Shown: one piece after another, positions 40,422 to 48,698 of the stretch
Numbering within the stretch: the stretch's first letter is position 1
Layout of the letters: every line of letters starts with the position of its first letter
Origin: Streptomyces flaveus
GTDB lineage: Bacteria; Actinomycetota; Actinomycetes; Streptomycetales; Streptomycetaceae
Direction: 5' to 3'
DNA length: 64,000 nt
Assembly (NCBI RefSeq): GCF_014647675.1
Contig: NZ_BMPQ01000022.1
Span: forward strand, 62,001-126,000
Notes under the pieces: model-generated
Seen by the model: the letters and a program-made list of their open reading frames with translations, nothing else
Told to the model about the DNA's origin: nothing
Databases searched by the model: none
Made by a program: the position numbers and the translations under genes

Positions 40422-41330
40422 ATGGTGGATCGTGCGTCGCGCGGACCGGGCCGGAGGGAGCGTGCCGACCGGGCCGCAGCAGGGAGCGCACGGCCGGTGG
40501 TCAGCCGGCGCCGGGAGGTCGGTGACGTCAGCGCGCGGTCGCTGCTGATGACCATGCTCGGCGAGTACGTACTGCCCAAGGGCACGCCGGTGTGGACCTC
40601 CGCGCTGGTGGACGCGCTGGCGATGTTCGGTGTCGAGGAGAAGTCGGCCCGCCAGTCGCTCGCGCGGACCGCGGCCGAGGGCTGGCTGGCCTCCGAGCGG
40701 ATGGGACGCCGCGTCCGCTGGGCGCTCACCCCGCCGGGGCGGCGGATGCTGACCGAAGGCGCGCAGCGCATCTACGACTTCGGCAGCGGGGAGCACACCT
40801 GGGACGGCACCTGGCTGGTGGTCCTCGTCTCGGTGCCGGAGGCCAAGCGGGATCTGCGGCACCGGGTGCGTACCCGGCTCACCTGGGCCGGCTTCGGCTC
40901 CCCGGAGCCCGGGGTGTGGATCACGCCCCACGCCGACCGTGAGGCGGAGGCGCTGGGCGTCCTGAAGGAACTCGGGCTCGCCGACGACGCGATGTCCTTC
41001 GCCGCCACGTACGGCGCTGTGGGAAACGAGGCGGCCATGGTGGCCCGAGCCTGGGACCTCAGCGAGGTGGAGGACCGCTACGAAGCGTTCATCGACGAGT
41101 TCACCGGGCTGCGCCCCGCCGACGGCGCCGCCGTCCTGCATGCGCAGACCATGCTGGTGCACGAGTGGCGCCGCTTCCCCTTCCTCGATCCGCGGCTTCC
41201 GTCGAAGCTGCTGCCTCCGGGCTGGAGCGGGGCCAGGGCGGCCGAACTCTTCCACAGCAGGCACGCCGAGTGGAATCCGGTGGCGCTGCGGCGCTGGGAG
41301 GAGCTGGCCGAGGGGCACGGCGAGAAGTGA
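40422..41330 (+). CDS. paaX: PaaX-family transcriptional regulator
   Basis: A 302-residue protein with a basic N-terminal extension, a winged-helix PaaX N-domain (about residues 35-110, GVEEKSARQSLARTAAEGWL, LTPPGRRML) and a C-domain (about 125-290, WDGTWLVVLVSVPE, RTRLTWAGFGSPEPGVWITP). PaaX represses phenylacetate catabolism and is released by phenylacetyl-CoA. Here no paa monooxygenase genes are present, so the inducer is probably another aryl-CoA such as benzoyl-CoA. It faces away from boxD. Confidence 0.9.
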   Translation: MVDRASRGPGRRERADRAAAGSARPVVSRRREVGDVSARSLLMTMLGEYVLPKGTPVWTSALVDALAMFGVEEKSARQSLARTAAEGWLASERMGRRVRWALTPPGRRMLTEGAQRIYDFGSGEHTWDGTWLVVLVSVPEAKRDLRHRVRTRLTWAGFGSPEPGVWITPHADREAEALGVLKELGLADDAMSFAATYGAVGNEAAMVARAWDLSEVEDRYEAFIDEFTGLRPADGAAVLHAQTMLVHEWRRFPFLDPRLPSKLLPPGWSGARAAELFHSRHAEWNPVALRRWEELAEGHGEK

Positions 41331-41389
41331 GATCGCGCGGGCGCACCGTACCGAACCGCCCGGCTCACCGCTGACCCATCGTCATGTCC

Positions 41390-42247
41390 TTACACTCCGA
41401 GGCCCGGGAAGACCTTGGCCGCGTTGCCGGACAGCACGGCACGCACGGTGTCGCCGGGCAGGTCCAGCGCACGCAGGGCGGCGATGTTGCGGGAGGCGCC
41501 GGGCACCCCCGGCCAGTCGGTGCCGAAGATGCACCGGGTGGCGAGCCTCGCCAGGCCGAACCGGGCGTAGTACTCGGGCAGTTTGCGCGGGGGCAGTCCG
41601 GCGAGGTCCAGCCAGACGTTGGGCCTGGCCAGGGCGAGAAACGCCGCGGTGTCGTACCACCAGCCCCGCCCGCCGTGGGCGAAGACGAACTGCACGTCCG
41701 GGAAGTCCTCCACGGCGTCGAGCAGGAGCTGCGGGTCACCGTACCGGGCACGGGCGCCCGGGAAGCTGGAGGTGCCCGAGTGCACGACGACCGGGACGCC
41801 GCGCTCGGCGCAGAGCGCGTACAGCGAGTAGAACTCCTTGTCGGCCGGGTCGAATCCGCCATGCACAGGGTGCAGTTTGAGCGCGACCGCGCCCAGGTCC
41901 AGCTGGCGTTCGGCCTCTGCCACCAGCGGGTGGTGCAGGTGTGGGTTGACGTTTGCCACCAGGCGGAAGCGGACCGGGTTGTACGCGACGATCGGCAGGA
42001 GGTCCTCGATCGGCTGGATCCCGGTGGCGCGCGGGCTGTACTCGCAGAACAGCAGCGCACGGTCCACGCCCTCGGACTCCAGCAGGGCGTCCAGCCGCTC
42101 GGGAACGGGGTCGCCCCGCTCGTCGTAGGCGTCACGCCACGGGTGGTCGCCGGAGAACGTGTCCGCCCACTCGAACCAGGCCGGTTTGAGTGTGGACAGC
42201 CTCGGGGCGTGGACGTGCGCGTCGACCACGGTCTCGCCGTCGATCAC
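41390..42247 (-). CDS. Amidohydrolase family 2 (ACMSD-like) hydrolase
   Basis: GTG 42247 follows GGGAGG. The 285-residue TIM-barrel enzyme has HxH in DAHVHAPR near residue 10, His in VVHSGTSS, His in FAHGGRGWWYD and Asp in FGTDWPG. These residues bind one metal in amidohydrolase-2 decarboxylases and hydrolases. Such proteins appear in aromatic clusters as decarboxylases or lactone/amide hydrolases. It is the last gene of the ferredoxin-reductase-ligase-boxB-boxC strand, 21 bp after the ferredoxin gene. Exact reaction unknown. Confidence 0.82.
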   Translation of the reverse strand: MIDGETVVDAHVHAPRLSTLKPAWFEWADTFSGDHPWRDAYDERGDPVPERLDALLESEGVDRALLFCEYSPRATGIQPIEDLLPIVAYNPVRFRLVANVNPHLHHPLVAEAERQLDLGAVALKLHPVHGGFDPADKEFYSLYALCAERGVPVVVHSGTSSFPGARARYGDPQLLLDAVEDFPDVQFVFAHGGRGWWYDTAAFLALARPNVWLDLAGLPPRKLPEYYARFGLARLATRCIFGTDWPGVPGASRNIAALRALDLPGDTVRAVLSGNAAKVFPGLGV

Positions 42248-42268
42248 GGCGCCTCCCTCACAGAGTGT

Positions 42269-42610
42269 TCAACCGCGCGGGTCGTACCCGGCGACGAGTT
42301 CGGTGTCCGCGCCGACCGGACCGTGGCCTGCGGCGCCGCCCGGCAGGCCGATCGGCTCGTCGCGGCCCGGCAGGGACTCGGTGAAGAACCGCTTGTTGTC
42401 GGCGACGAAGTCCTTCAGCTCCGGCGGCACCCGGCGGTCCTGGGAGATCGCCTCGACCGGGCAGACGGGCTCACAGTTGCCACAGTCGATGCATTCCATC
42501 GGGTTGATGTAGAGCTTGCGGTCGCCTTCGTAGATGCAGTCGACGGGGCACTCCTCCATACAGGAGCGGTCCATGATGTCGATGCACGGCTCGGCTATCA
42601 CGTAGGGCAT
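42269..42610 (-). CDS. 7Fe ferredoxin (FdxA type)
   Basis: A 113-residue ferredoxin with cysteine motifs CMEECPVDC near residues 17-25 for the [3Fe-4S] side and CIDCGNCEPVCP near 40-51 for the [4Fe-4S] side, as in actinobacterial FdxA. A 50-residue C-terminal tail (VGADTELVAGYDPRG) extends beyond the core. It lies 24 bp after a ferredoxin-NADP reductase-like gene, in the box operon, where it can feed electrons to the BoxB di-iron oxygenase. Confidence 0.92.
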   Translation of the reverse strand: MPYVIAEPCIDIMDRSCMEECPVDCIYEGDRKLYINPMECIDCGNCEPVCPVEAISQDRRVPPELKDFVADNKRFFTESLPGRDEPIGLPGGAAGHGPVGADTELVAGYDPRG

Positions 42611-42634
42611 GGGCTGTCTCGGTCCTCTTCGGTG

Positions 42635-43651
42635 CTACGCGACGGCGGGGGCCGCCGTGGATACGTCGGTGGAGTGGCCGGGGAACACCGGCTGTTCGGG
42701 GTCGATGTGGTGCGCGGCGTTGTTGACGGCGGTCGCCGCCTCCCCGAAGCCGACCGCGATCAGCCGCACCTTGCCGGGGTAGTCGTTGATGTCCCCGGCC
42801 GCGTAGATCCCCGGGAGAGAGGTCCGCATGGCCGAGTCGACCGGGATGTGGCGCCGGTGGGCGATGTCGATCCCCCAGCCGAGCAGCGGGCCGAGGTTGG
42901 CGGTGAAGCCGAGGGCGGCGATGATCCCCCGGCAGGGCAGGCGGTGCGTCTGCCTGTCGCGCCGGGTGATCTCCACGGCCTCGATGTCCCCTCCGTCGCC
43001 GACGACCTTCGACAGCTCGGCTTCGGTGAGGATCTCCACGCCCGCGGCCCGTACGGCGGCCACGGTGGCCGGATGCGCGCGGAAGGTGTCGCGGCGGTGG
43101 ACCAGGGTCACGGAGGCGGCCAGCGGGTGCAGGGTGAGGGCCCAGTCGAAGGCGCTGTCACCGCCCCCGACGATCACCACGTCCCGGCCCGCGTAGTCGT
43201 CCGGCCTGCGCACGAAGTACGCCAGTCCGGCTCCCTCGTACGCGGCGGCGGCCGGCAGCGGGCGGGGCGTGAAGGTGCCGATGCCGCCGGTGATGAGCAC
43301 GGCCCTGGCCCGCACCCGCACCCCTTGGTGCGTGGTCACGACGAAGGCGCCCTCCGTAGTCCGCTCCATCGTCTCGGCCCGGTGGCCGAGCAGATGGCAC
43401 GGGTCGTACGGTGCGGCCTGCTCCAGGAGCCGGTCCACGAGCTCACGTCCCCGCACCGCCGGGAATCCGGCGATGTCGAAGATCTGCTTCTCCGGGTACA
43501 TGGCGTTGATCTGGCCACCGGGCTCGGGCAGCGAGTCCAGCACGGTCACCGACAGACCGCGGAAGCCGGCGTAGTAGGCGGCGAACAGGCCCGTGGGGCC
43601 GGCTCCCACGATGAGCAGATCCGTGCTGTGATCCGCGGGGCACGGGGACAT
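42635..43651 (-). CDS. FAD-dependent ferredoxin reductase (thioredoxin-reductase type)
   Basis: ATG 43651 follows AAGGAGG. The 338-residue flavoprotein has FAD loop IVGAGPTGLFAAYYAG near residue 14, NADP loop IVGGGDSAFDWAL near residue 158, and C-terminal YAAGDINDYPGK. The thioredoxin-reductase CxxC is absent, which points to the TrxR-like ferredoxin-NADP reductases found in Gram-positives. Encoded with ferredoxin and BoxB, it likely reduces ferredoxin with NADPH and replaces BoxA. Confidence 0.88.
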   Translation of the reverse strand: MSPCPADHSTDLLIVGAGPTGLFAAYYAGFRGLSVTVLDSLPEPGGQINAMYPEKQIFDIAGFPAVRGRELVDRLLEQAAPYDPCHLLGHRAETMERTTEGAFVVTTHQGVRVRARAVLITGGIGTFTPRPLPAAAAYEGAGLAYFVRRPDDYAGRDVVIVGGGDSAFDWALTLHPLAASVTLVHRRDTFRAHPATVAAVRAAGVEILTEAELSKVVGDGGDIEAVEITRRDRQTHRLPCRGIIAALGFTANLGPLLGWGIDIAHRRHIPVDSAMRTSLPGIYAAGDINDYPGKVRLIAVGFGEAATAVNNAAHHIDPEQPVFPGHSTDVSTAAPAVA

Positions 43652-43708
43652 GCACGTCCTCCTTGGTGCAGGGGGAAGAGAGTGGCTTGCCGAGTGGCAG
43701 GGAGGACG

Positions 43709-45307
43709 TCAGCTTGATGTCGTCCCGGAAGGGGGCGCCTCCGCCCAAGAACCGTCGCGGACCATGGCGCGCAGCACGTTGCGGCGGATCTTGCCGGTGG
43801 GTGTACGGGGCAGCTCGGGCAGCCCGATCACCCCGCGCGGGCGTTTGAAGGCGGCCAGGCCCTCCCGGCACCAGGCGACGAGGGCGTCCGGGTCGACCTC
43901 ACGTCCGGGCTTGGGCACCACGCAGGCGACCGGTTTGTCCAGGCCGTCCGCGTCCGGTACGCCGACCACGGCGACCTCGGCCACGTCCGGATGGGCGAGG
44001 AGGCGTTCCTCGACCTCGGCGGGCGCGACCCAGATACCGCCCGCCTTGAGCAGGTCGTTGGTGCGGCCCATGCACGTGTAGGTGTCGTCGGCGTTGCGGA
44101 TGTAGGTGTCGCCGGTGCGCACCCAGTCGCCGAGGAAGACCTGGCGCGTGGTCTCGGCCCGGCACCAGTAGCCGGTGGCCGCGGACTCACCGCGGACGTG
44201 GAGCTCGCCCGGTGCGCCGTCGCCCTCCACCACCCGGCCCTCGATGTCGCGCAGCTCCACCTTGTACCCGGGAACGGGTTCGCCGGAGGAGCCCGGGTGG
44301 ACCCGGCCCGAACGGTTGGAGATGAAGATGTGCAGCATCTCGGTGGACCCGATGCCGTCGAGCACCTCCACACCGAACTGTTGCAGCATCCCCTCGTACA
44401 TCCGCGCGGGCAGCGCTTCTCCGGCCGAGACCCCGATCCGTACCGTCGCGAAGGCGTCGTCCGGGATGTCGGCGCTCGCGAGCAGCGGCCCGAAGAAGCT
44501 GGGGGTGCCGAACAGGACCGTGGCCCGGTCTCCGGCCGCCCGCTTCGCGAACAGCGCGGGAGACGGCCTGGAAGGTTCCAGCAGTGCCGTTCCGCCCGCC
44601 GCCAGCGGGAAGAACAGCGAGTTGCCGATGCCGTACGCGAAGAAGAGCTTCGCGACGGACAGGCAGCGGTCCTGCGGGCCGATGCCCAGCACCCGCTGCC
44701 CGTAGTTCTCCGATACGAACTTGATGTCGATGTGGCGGTGCATGGCCGCCTTGGGCGTGCCCGTGGTGCCCGATGTGTACAGCCACAGGGCGGGCGAGTC
44801 CGGCCAGGTCGGATACGGCCCGTCGTCCGTGCCGGCACCGTAGTCCAGCAGTTGCTGCCAGGTGTGGCCCTCGACATGGCCGGGCAGTCCTGTGCGGTCA
44901 TGCCCGGTCAGGACGGCGTGCTCGACCTCCGGCGCCTGCTGGAGCGCCGCGCGTACGACCGGCGCGAACTCGGCGGAGCCCAGCACCACCCGGCAACGCG
45001 CGTCGGCCACCAGCTTGCCCAGCTCCGGACCGGTGAGCATGGTCGACGCGGGGACGGCCACGGCGCCGATGTGGAAGGCGGCGAGGATGCCGGTGAAGAG
45101 CTCGATGTCGTCCACCATGCACAGCAGGACGCGCTCCTCCGGGCGTACGCCGAGGGCGCGCAGCCCGGCCGCCACGCGGCGGACCTCCGCCGACAGCTGC
45201 TCGTAGGTCAGCGTGCGTGTGGGAGTGACGAGCGCCGTGCGGGCGCCGTTGCCCTCCCGCACGTGCCGGTCGACCAGATAGTCCGCCGTGTTGAACGCCT
45301 CAGGCAT
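43709..45307 (-). CDS. bclA: Benzoate-CoA ligase
   Basis: ATG 45307 (MPEAFNTADYLVDRHVREGN) follows GAGGTGA; 532 residues. AMP motif LYTSGTTGTPKAAMH is near residue 175, motif GRTNDLLKAGGIWVAP near 410, and the C-terminal catalytic Lys is in PTGKIRR. The N-terminus and overall pattern match benzoate-CoA ligases and close 4-hydroxybenzoate and aminobenzoate ligases. It converts benzoate, ATP and CoA to benzoyl-CoA, the substrate of BoxB, whose gene lies 10 bp upstream. A substituted benzoate cannot be excluded. Confidence 0.9.
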   Translation of the reverse strand: MPEAFNTADYLVDRHVREGNGARTALVTPTRTLTYEQLSAEVRRVAAGLRALGVRPEERVLLCMVDDIELFTGILAAFHIGAVAVPASTMLTGPELGKLVADARCRVVLGSAEFAPVVRAALQQAPEVEHAVLTGHDRTGLPGHVEGHTWQQLLDYGAGTDDGPYPTWPDSPALWLYTSGTTGTPKAAMHRHIDIKFVSENYGQRVLGIGPQDRCLSVAKLFFAYGIGNSLFFPLAAGGTALLEPSRPSPALFAKRAAGDRATVLFGTPSFFGPLLASADIPDDAFATVRIGVSAGEALPARMYEGMLQQFGVEVLDGIGSTEMLHIFISNRSGRVHPGSSGEPVPGYKVELRDIEGRVVEGDGAPGELHVRGESAATGYWCRAETTRQVFLGDWVRTGDTYIRNADDTYTCMGRTNDLLKAGGIWVAPAEVEERLLAHPDVAEVAVVGVPDADGLDKPVACVVPKPGREVDPDALVAWCREGLAAFKRPRGVIGLPELPRTPTGKIRRNVLRAMVRDGSWAEAPPSGTTSS

Positions 45308-45317
45308 CCGGTTCACC

Positions 45318-46739
45318 TCACACCAGTCGGACGTACTCGTAGTCGAACGGCTGGCCATTGATGCCGTTGACCGGCGGCGCGACCCAGCTCGCGATCTTGC
45401 CGCGTTCGTACACAGGCTGCATCAGCGACCGTACGAACGCCAGGTCCTCGGCGGTGGGCAGCCAGTGGTGGCGGCTCGCCTCCCAGGTCTGCTCGTCGAC
45501 GATCGTGCCGTCGGGGGTGACGTGGTGGCCGGCGGCGAGGCCGACGTTCCGGTTGAAGCCGGGGTGCGGCAGCTTCAGCCGGAAGGCGATCCCGTGCTCC
45601 TCAAGGATCCGGTTCCAGCGCTTGAGGCCGTTCTCGCAGTCGGAGATGTACTCGTCGCGCAGGTCCAGGTTGAGGGCGAGCAGCGCGGGGACCTCGTCCT
45701 GCGACCAGGTGCCGTCTGTCAGTGGCTTGTCCAGGAAGGCGCTGTGGTCGGTGAGCCGGTGGTCGTCCTTGCGGCGCTCCTCCTGCCAGCGGCCCTTGAG
45801 CCCGGCGGTGTAGTAGTTCGCCGCGTTGGTGGAGGTCTCGCTGCCGAAGAGGTCCAGGGAGACCGTGTAGTGGAAGTTGATGTACTTCTGGATGATGTCC
45901 AGGGGGATGCCGCCGCAGGCAGCGATGTCCAACGTGTCGTGCTCGCGGACCAGTTGGGCGCTGCGGGTCACCACGCGGTCGACGCCGGTGGTGCCGACCA
46001 TCATGTGGTGCGCCTCCTCCTTCAGCATGAAGGTGCAGGTCCGCGACAGCGGGTCGAAGGCGCTCTCCTTGAGCGAGCCGAGCTGGTACTTGCCGTCCCG
46101 GTCGGTGAAGTACGTGAACATGAAGAAGGCCAGCCAGTCGGCGGTCTCCTCGTTGAACGCGCCCAGGATGCGCGGCGCGTCGGGGCTGCCGGAGTTGCGG
46201 TGGAGCAGCGCCTCGGCCTCCTCGCGGCCCTCCCTGCCGAAGTAGGCGTGCAGCAGGTAGACCATCGCCCACAGGTGCCGGCCCTCCTCCACATTGACCT
46301 GGAAGAGGTTGCGCAGGTCGTACAGGCTCGGGGCGGTCAGGCCGAGGAGGCGCTGCTGCTCGACGGAGGCCGGCTCGGTGTCGCCCTGGATGACGATCAG
46401 CCGTTGCAGGTCGGCGCGGTACTCGCCGGGCACCTGCTGCCAGACAGGCTGCCCCTTGTGCTCGCCGAAGGCGACGCGGCGGTCGGGGTCGCGTTCGGCG
46501 AGGAAGATGCCCCAGCGGTAGTCGGGCACGTTGACGTGGTCGAAGTGGGCCCAGCCGTCGCGGCCGACCGACACGGCGGTGCGCAGGTAGACGCCTCGGT
46601 TCTCCAGCTCCGGGCCCATTTCGCCCCACCAGTTGAGGAACTTGGGCTGCCAGCCCTCCAGCGCCCGCTGCAGACGGCGGTCGTCGGCGAGAGCGACGTT
46701 GTTGGGGATCTTGGAGTCGTAGTCGATCTTCGTGGGCAT
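45318..46739 (-). CDS. boxB: Benzoyl-CoA 2,3-epoxidase oxygenase subunit BoxB
   Basis: A 473-residue class I di-iron protein starting MPTKIDYDSKIPNNVALAD, the usual BoxB N-terminus. Di-iron ligands lie in VEEGRHLW (about residue 150), FNEETADW (about 203) and LKEEAHHMM (about 247). BoxB epoxidises benzoyl-CoA to 2,3-epoxybenzoyl-CoA using O2 and electrons from a reductase. It is 4 bp downstream of boxC and 10 bp upstream of bclA. The assignment is firm because BoxB is distinctive. Confidence 0.96.
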   Translation of the reverse strand: MPTKIDYDSKIPNNVALADDRRLQRALEGWQPKFLNWWGEMGPELENRGVYLRTAVSVGRDGWAHFDHVNVPDYRWGIFLAERDPDRRVAFGEHKGQPVWQQVPGEYRADLQRLIVIQGDTEPASVEQQRLLGLTAPSLYDLRNLFQVNVEEGRHLWAMVYLLHAYFGREGREEAEALLHRNSGSPDAPRILGAFNEETADWLAFFMFTYFTDRDGKYQLGSLKESAFDPLSRTCTFMLKEEAHHMMVGTTGVDRVVTRSAQLVREHDTLDIAACGGIPLDIIQKYINFHYTVSLDLFGSETSTNAANYYTAGLKGRWQEERRKDDHRLTDHSAFLDKPLTDGTWSQDEVPALLALNLDLRDEYISDCENGLKRWNRILEEHGIAFRLKLPHPGFNRNVGLAAGHHVTPDGTIVDEQTWEASRHHWLPTAEDLAFVRSLMQPVYERGKIASWVAPPVNGINGQPFDYEYVRLV

Positions 46740-46743
46740 CGGG

Positions 46744-48474
46744 TCACACTCGCTTCCGGTCGTAGACCGCTTTCTGGCCGGTGCCGTAGCGGCGCAGCGC
46801 GCCTTCGGGGCCGGCGGCGTTGGGGCGTATGAAGATCCAGTTCTGCCAGGCGGTGAGCCGTCCGAAGATCTTGGTCTCGATGGTCTCCGGGCCGACGAAC
46901 CGGTGGTTGGCCTCCATGCCCGTCAGGGCGTCCGGGCTCAGCGCCGCCCGGCTCTCCAGGACGATGCGGATCTCGTCCTCCCAGTCGATGTCGTCGGGCG
47001 CGTCGGTGACGAGGCCGAGCTCGCGGGCCTGGGCGGCGCTCAGCGGCTGCCCGGCCTCGCGGCGCAGCCACTCGAGGTGGTCGTCCTCCTGGTAGAAGCG
47101 GGACTGGAGACGGGTCAGGCCGTTGCCCATGGGGAAGGTGCCGAAGTTGGCCTCGGAGAGGGTGAGCCCGGCGCGCTCGTCGCTGTCCGGGTCCTCGATG
47201 GGCGGGCCATCCAGCATGTACTGCAGATCGCAGGCCAGGGCCAGCTCCAGCAGCAGACCCGCGAAGCAACTGCCCGGCTCGATGAGCGCGATGAGGCTGC
47301 GGCTGGTGACGTCGAGCCGCTTCAGGGTGCGCTTGTAGTAGTGAAGGATCTCGTTGCTGAGCCAGTCGCCCTCGGCGGCGGCGCCCAACACCGCCTGCTC
47401 ATGGGCCAGTACGAGCGCGGAATCACCCTCCGTGCGCAGCACCCAGGTGCCCAGCTCGGTCTCGTTCGCCCGCAGCCGCAGGATCAGGTCGTCGAGCTCG
47501 CGGGTGACGGCCAGCAGCCAACCGCCCACGCCCTCGTCGTGGATCGCGGCGGCGTCGGCGGGGGCGTCCTCGACGGGGCCCCGTACGGTGATGCGGACCA
47601 GGCCGAGCGGACGGTCGTACTCGGCGCGCACGTACTGGTACGTGATGCCGTCCTCGGTGACGTCCCGCTCCAGCGGTGTCAGTTCGACGCCCTCGGCGTC
47701 CGTCGGCCGGGTGCTGTGCCCGGCCGCTTCCACGGCTCGCTGTTCGACGACCGTACGGAAGTCCCGGCGCGGGACGACCTCGTCGACGAGCCGCCAGTCC
47801 ACGGCCGTCTTGCCTCGTACGCCGTCGCTGCGGGTGGCGAAGAGATCGGCCAGATCCTTGCGTACGCGGCGCTTGTCGGTGACCCGGGTCAGGCCGCCGG
47901 TCCCGGGCAGCACGCCCAGGAGCGGGACCTCGGGCAGGGACACCGACGAGGAGTTGTCGTCGATCAGCAGGATCTTGTCGCAGGCCAGCGCGAGTTCGTA
48001 ACCGCCGCCCGCGCAGGAGCCGTTGACCGCTGCGATGAAGGTCAGCCCGGAGTGCTCCGAGGCGTCCTCCATGCTGTTGCGGGTCTCGTTGGTGAACTTG
48101 CAGAAGTTCACCTTCCAGTGGTGCGGGGAGGCCGCCAGCATCCGGATGTTCGCTCCGGCGCAGAAGACTTTCTCCTTCGCGCTGGTCACCACCACCGACC
48201 GCACCTCGGGGTGCTCGAACCGCAGCCGCTGGAGGGCGTCGTACAGCTCGATGTCCACGCCGAGGTCGTAGGAGTTGAGCTTCAGCTCGTAGCCCGGGAC
48301 CAGGCCGCCCTGTTCGTCGACGTCCATCTCCAGCCAGGCGACGGGCCCGTCGGTGCGCAGTTTCCAGTGCCGGTACGCGTCCGGGTTCCGGTCGAAGGTC
48401 ACCACCACCGTGCCCGTGGACTCCGGCGCTCCGTTCGCGGCTTCGACCACGTCCGGCTTGCTTGCCACCACCAT
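46744..48474 (-). CDS. boxC: 2,3-epoxybenzoyl-CoA dihydrolase BoxC
   Basis: A 576-residue double crotonase-like protein, ATG behind GAGGAGG. The first crotonase core has KVFCAGANIRML, VNGSCAGGGYELALACD and SLPEVPLLGVLPGTGGL. The second half has IEPGSCFAGLLLELALACD. BoxC opens the 2,3-epoxide ring by hydrolysis, releasing formate and 3,4-dehydroadipyl-CoA semialdehyde, which BoxD oxidises. It is the first gene of the box operon, and paired TTCTRYAGAA palindromes lie 45-83 bp upstream of its start. Confidence 0.96.
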   Translation of the reverse strand: MVVASKPDVVEAANGAPESTGTVVVTFDRNPDAYRHWKLRTDGPVAWLEMDVDEQGGLVPGYELKLNSYDLGVDIELYDALQRLRFEHPEVRSVVVTSAKEKVFCAGANIRMLAASPHHWKVNFCKFTNETRNSMEDASEHSGLTFIAAVNGSCAGGGYELALACDKILLIDDNSSSVSLPEVPLLGVLPGTGGLTRVTDKRRVRKDLADLFATRSDGVRGKTAVDWRLVDEVVPRRDFRTVVEQRAVEAAGHSTRPTDAEGVELTPLERDVTEDGITYQYVRAEYDRPLGLVRITVRGPVEDAPADAAAIHDEGVGGWLLAVTRELDDLILRLRANETELGTWVLRTEGDSALVLAHEQAVLGAAAEGDWLSNEILHYYKRTLKRLDVTSRSLIALIEPGSCFAGLLLELALACDLQYMLDGPPIEDPDSDERAGLTLSEANFGTFPMGNGLTRLQSRFYQEDDHLEWLRREAGQPLSAAQARELGLVTDAPDDIDWEDEIRIVLESRAALSPDALTGMEANHRFVGPETIETKIFGRLTAWQNWIFIRPNAAGPEGALRRYGTGQKAVYDRKRV

Positions 48475-48518
48475 GACGAGCGCCTCCTCGCGCTAGCGCA
48501 GGTACCGATAGGGGAATC

Positions 48519-48557
48519 TTCTACAGAAGTACCGCAGTGCGTCAAGGTTCTGTAGAA
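48519..48557. promoter_or_regulatory. Paired TTCTRYAGAA operator upstream of boxC
   Basis: TTCTACAGAA (48519-48528) and TTCTGTAGAA (48548-48557) are inverted copies of each other, centres 29 bp apart, and each arm is palindromic. They lie just upstream of the box operon in its likely promoter. A partial match (CTACAGATTCT) occurs near 51790-51805 between the GMC and AraC-family genes. Confidence 0.55.
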
Positions 48558-48598
48558 CATGGGTCTGGACGGGTTTCCCGTTCCGGCCCTGCTCTGGC

Positions 48599-48644
48599 GT
48601 CGTGAGTGTGCCGGGCGGTTCCCACCGCCCGGCACACTCACGAC
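48599..48644 (-). terminator. Strong hairpin terminator after benzaldehyde dehydrogenase
   Basis: Perfect 20-bp arms (48599-48618 and 48625-48644) with a 6-base loop, 55 bp after the dehydrogenase stop on the minus strand. There is no T tract. It should separate the aldehyde dehydrogenase transcript from the box operon. Confidence 0.75.
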
Positions 48645-48698
48645 CGCATAACGGCCAGACGCCGAAGTACGTACGTTCGACAGCGGCTCCCCGGATGG

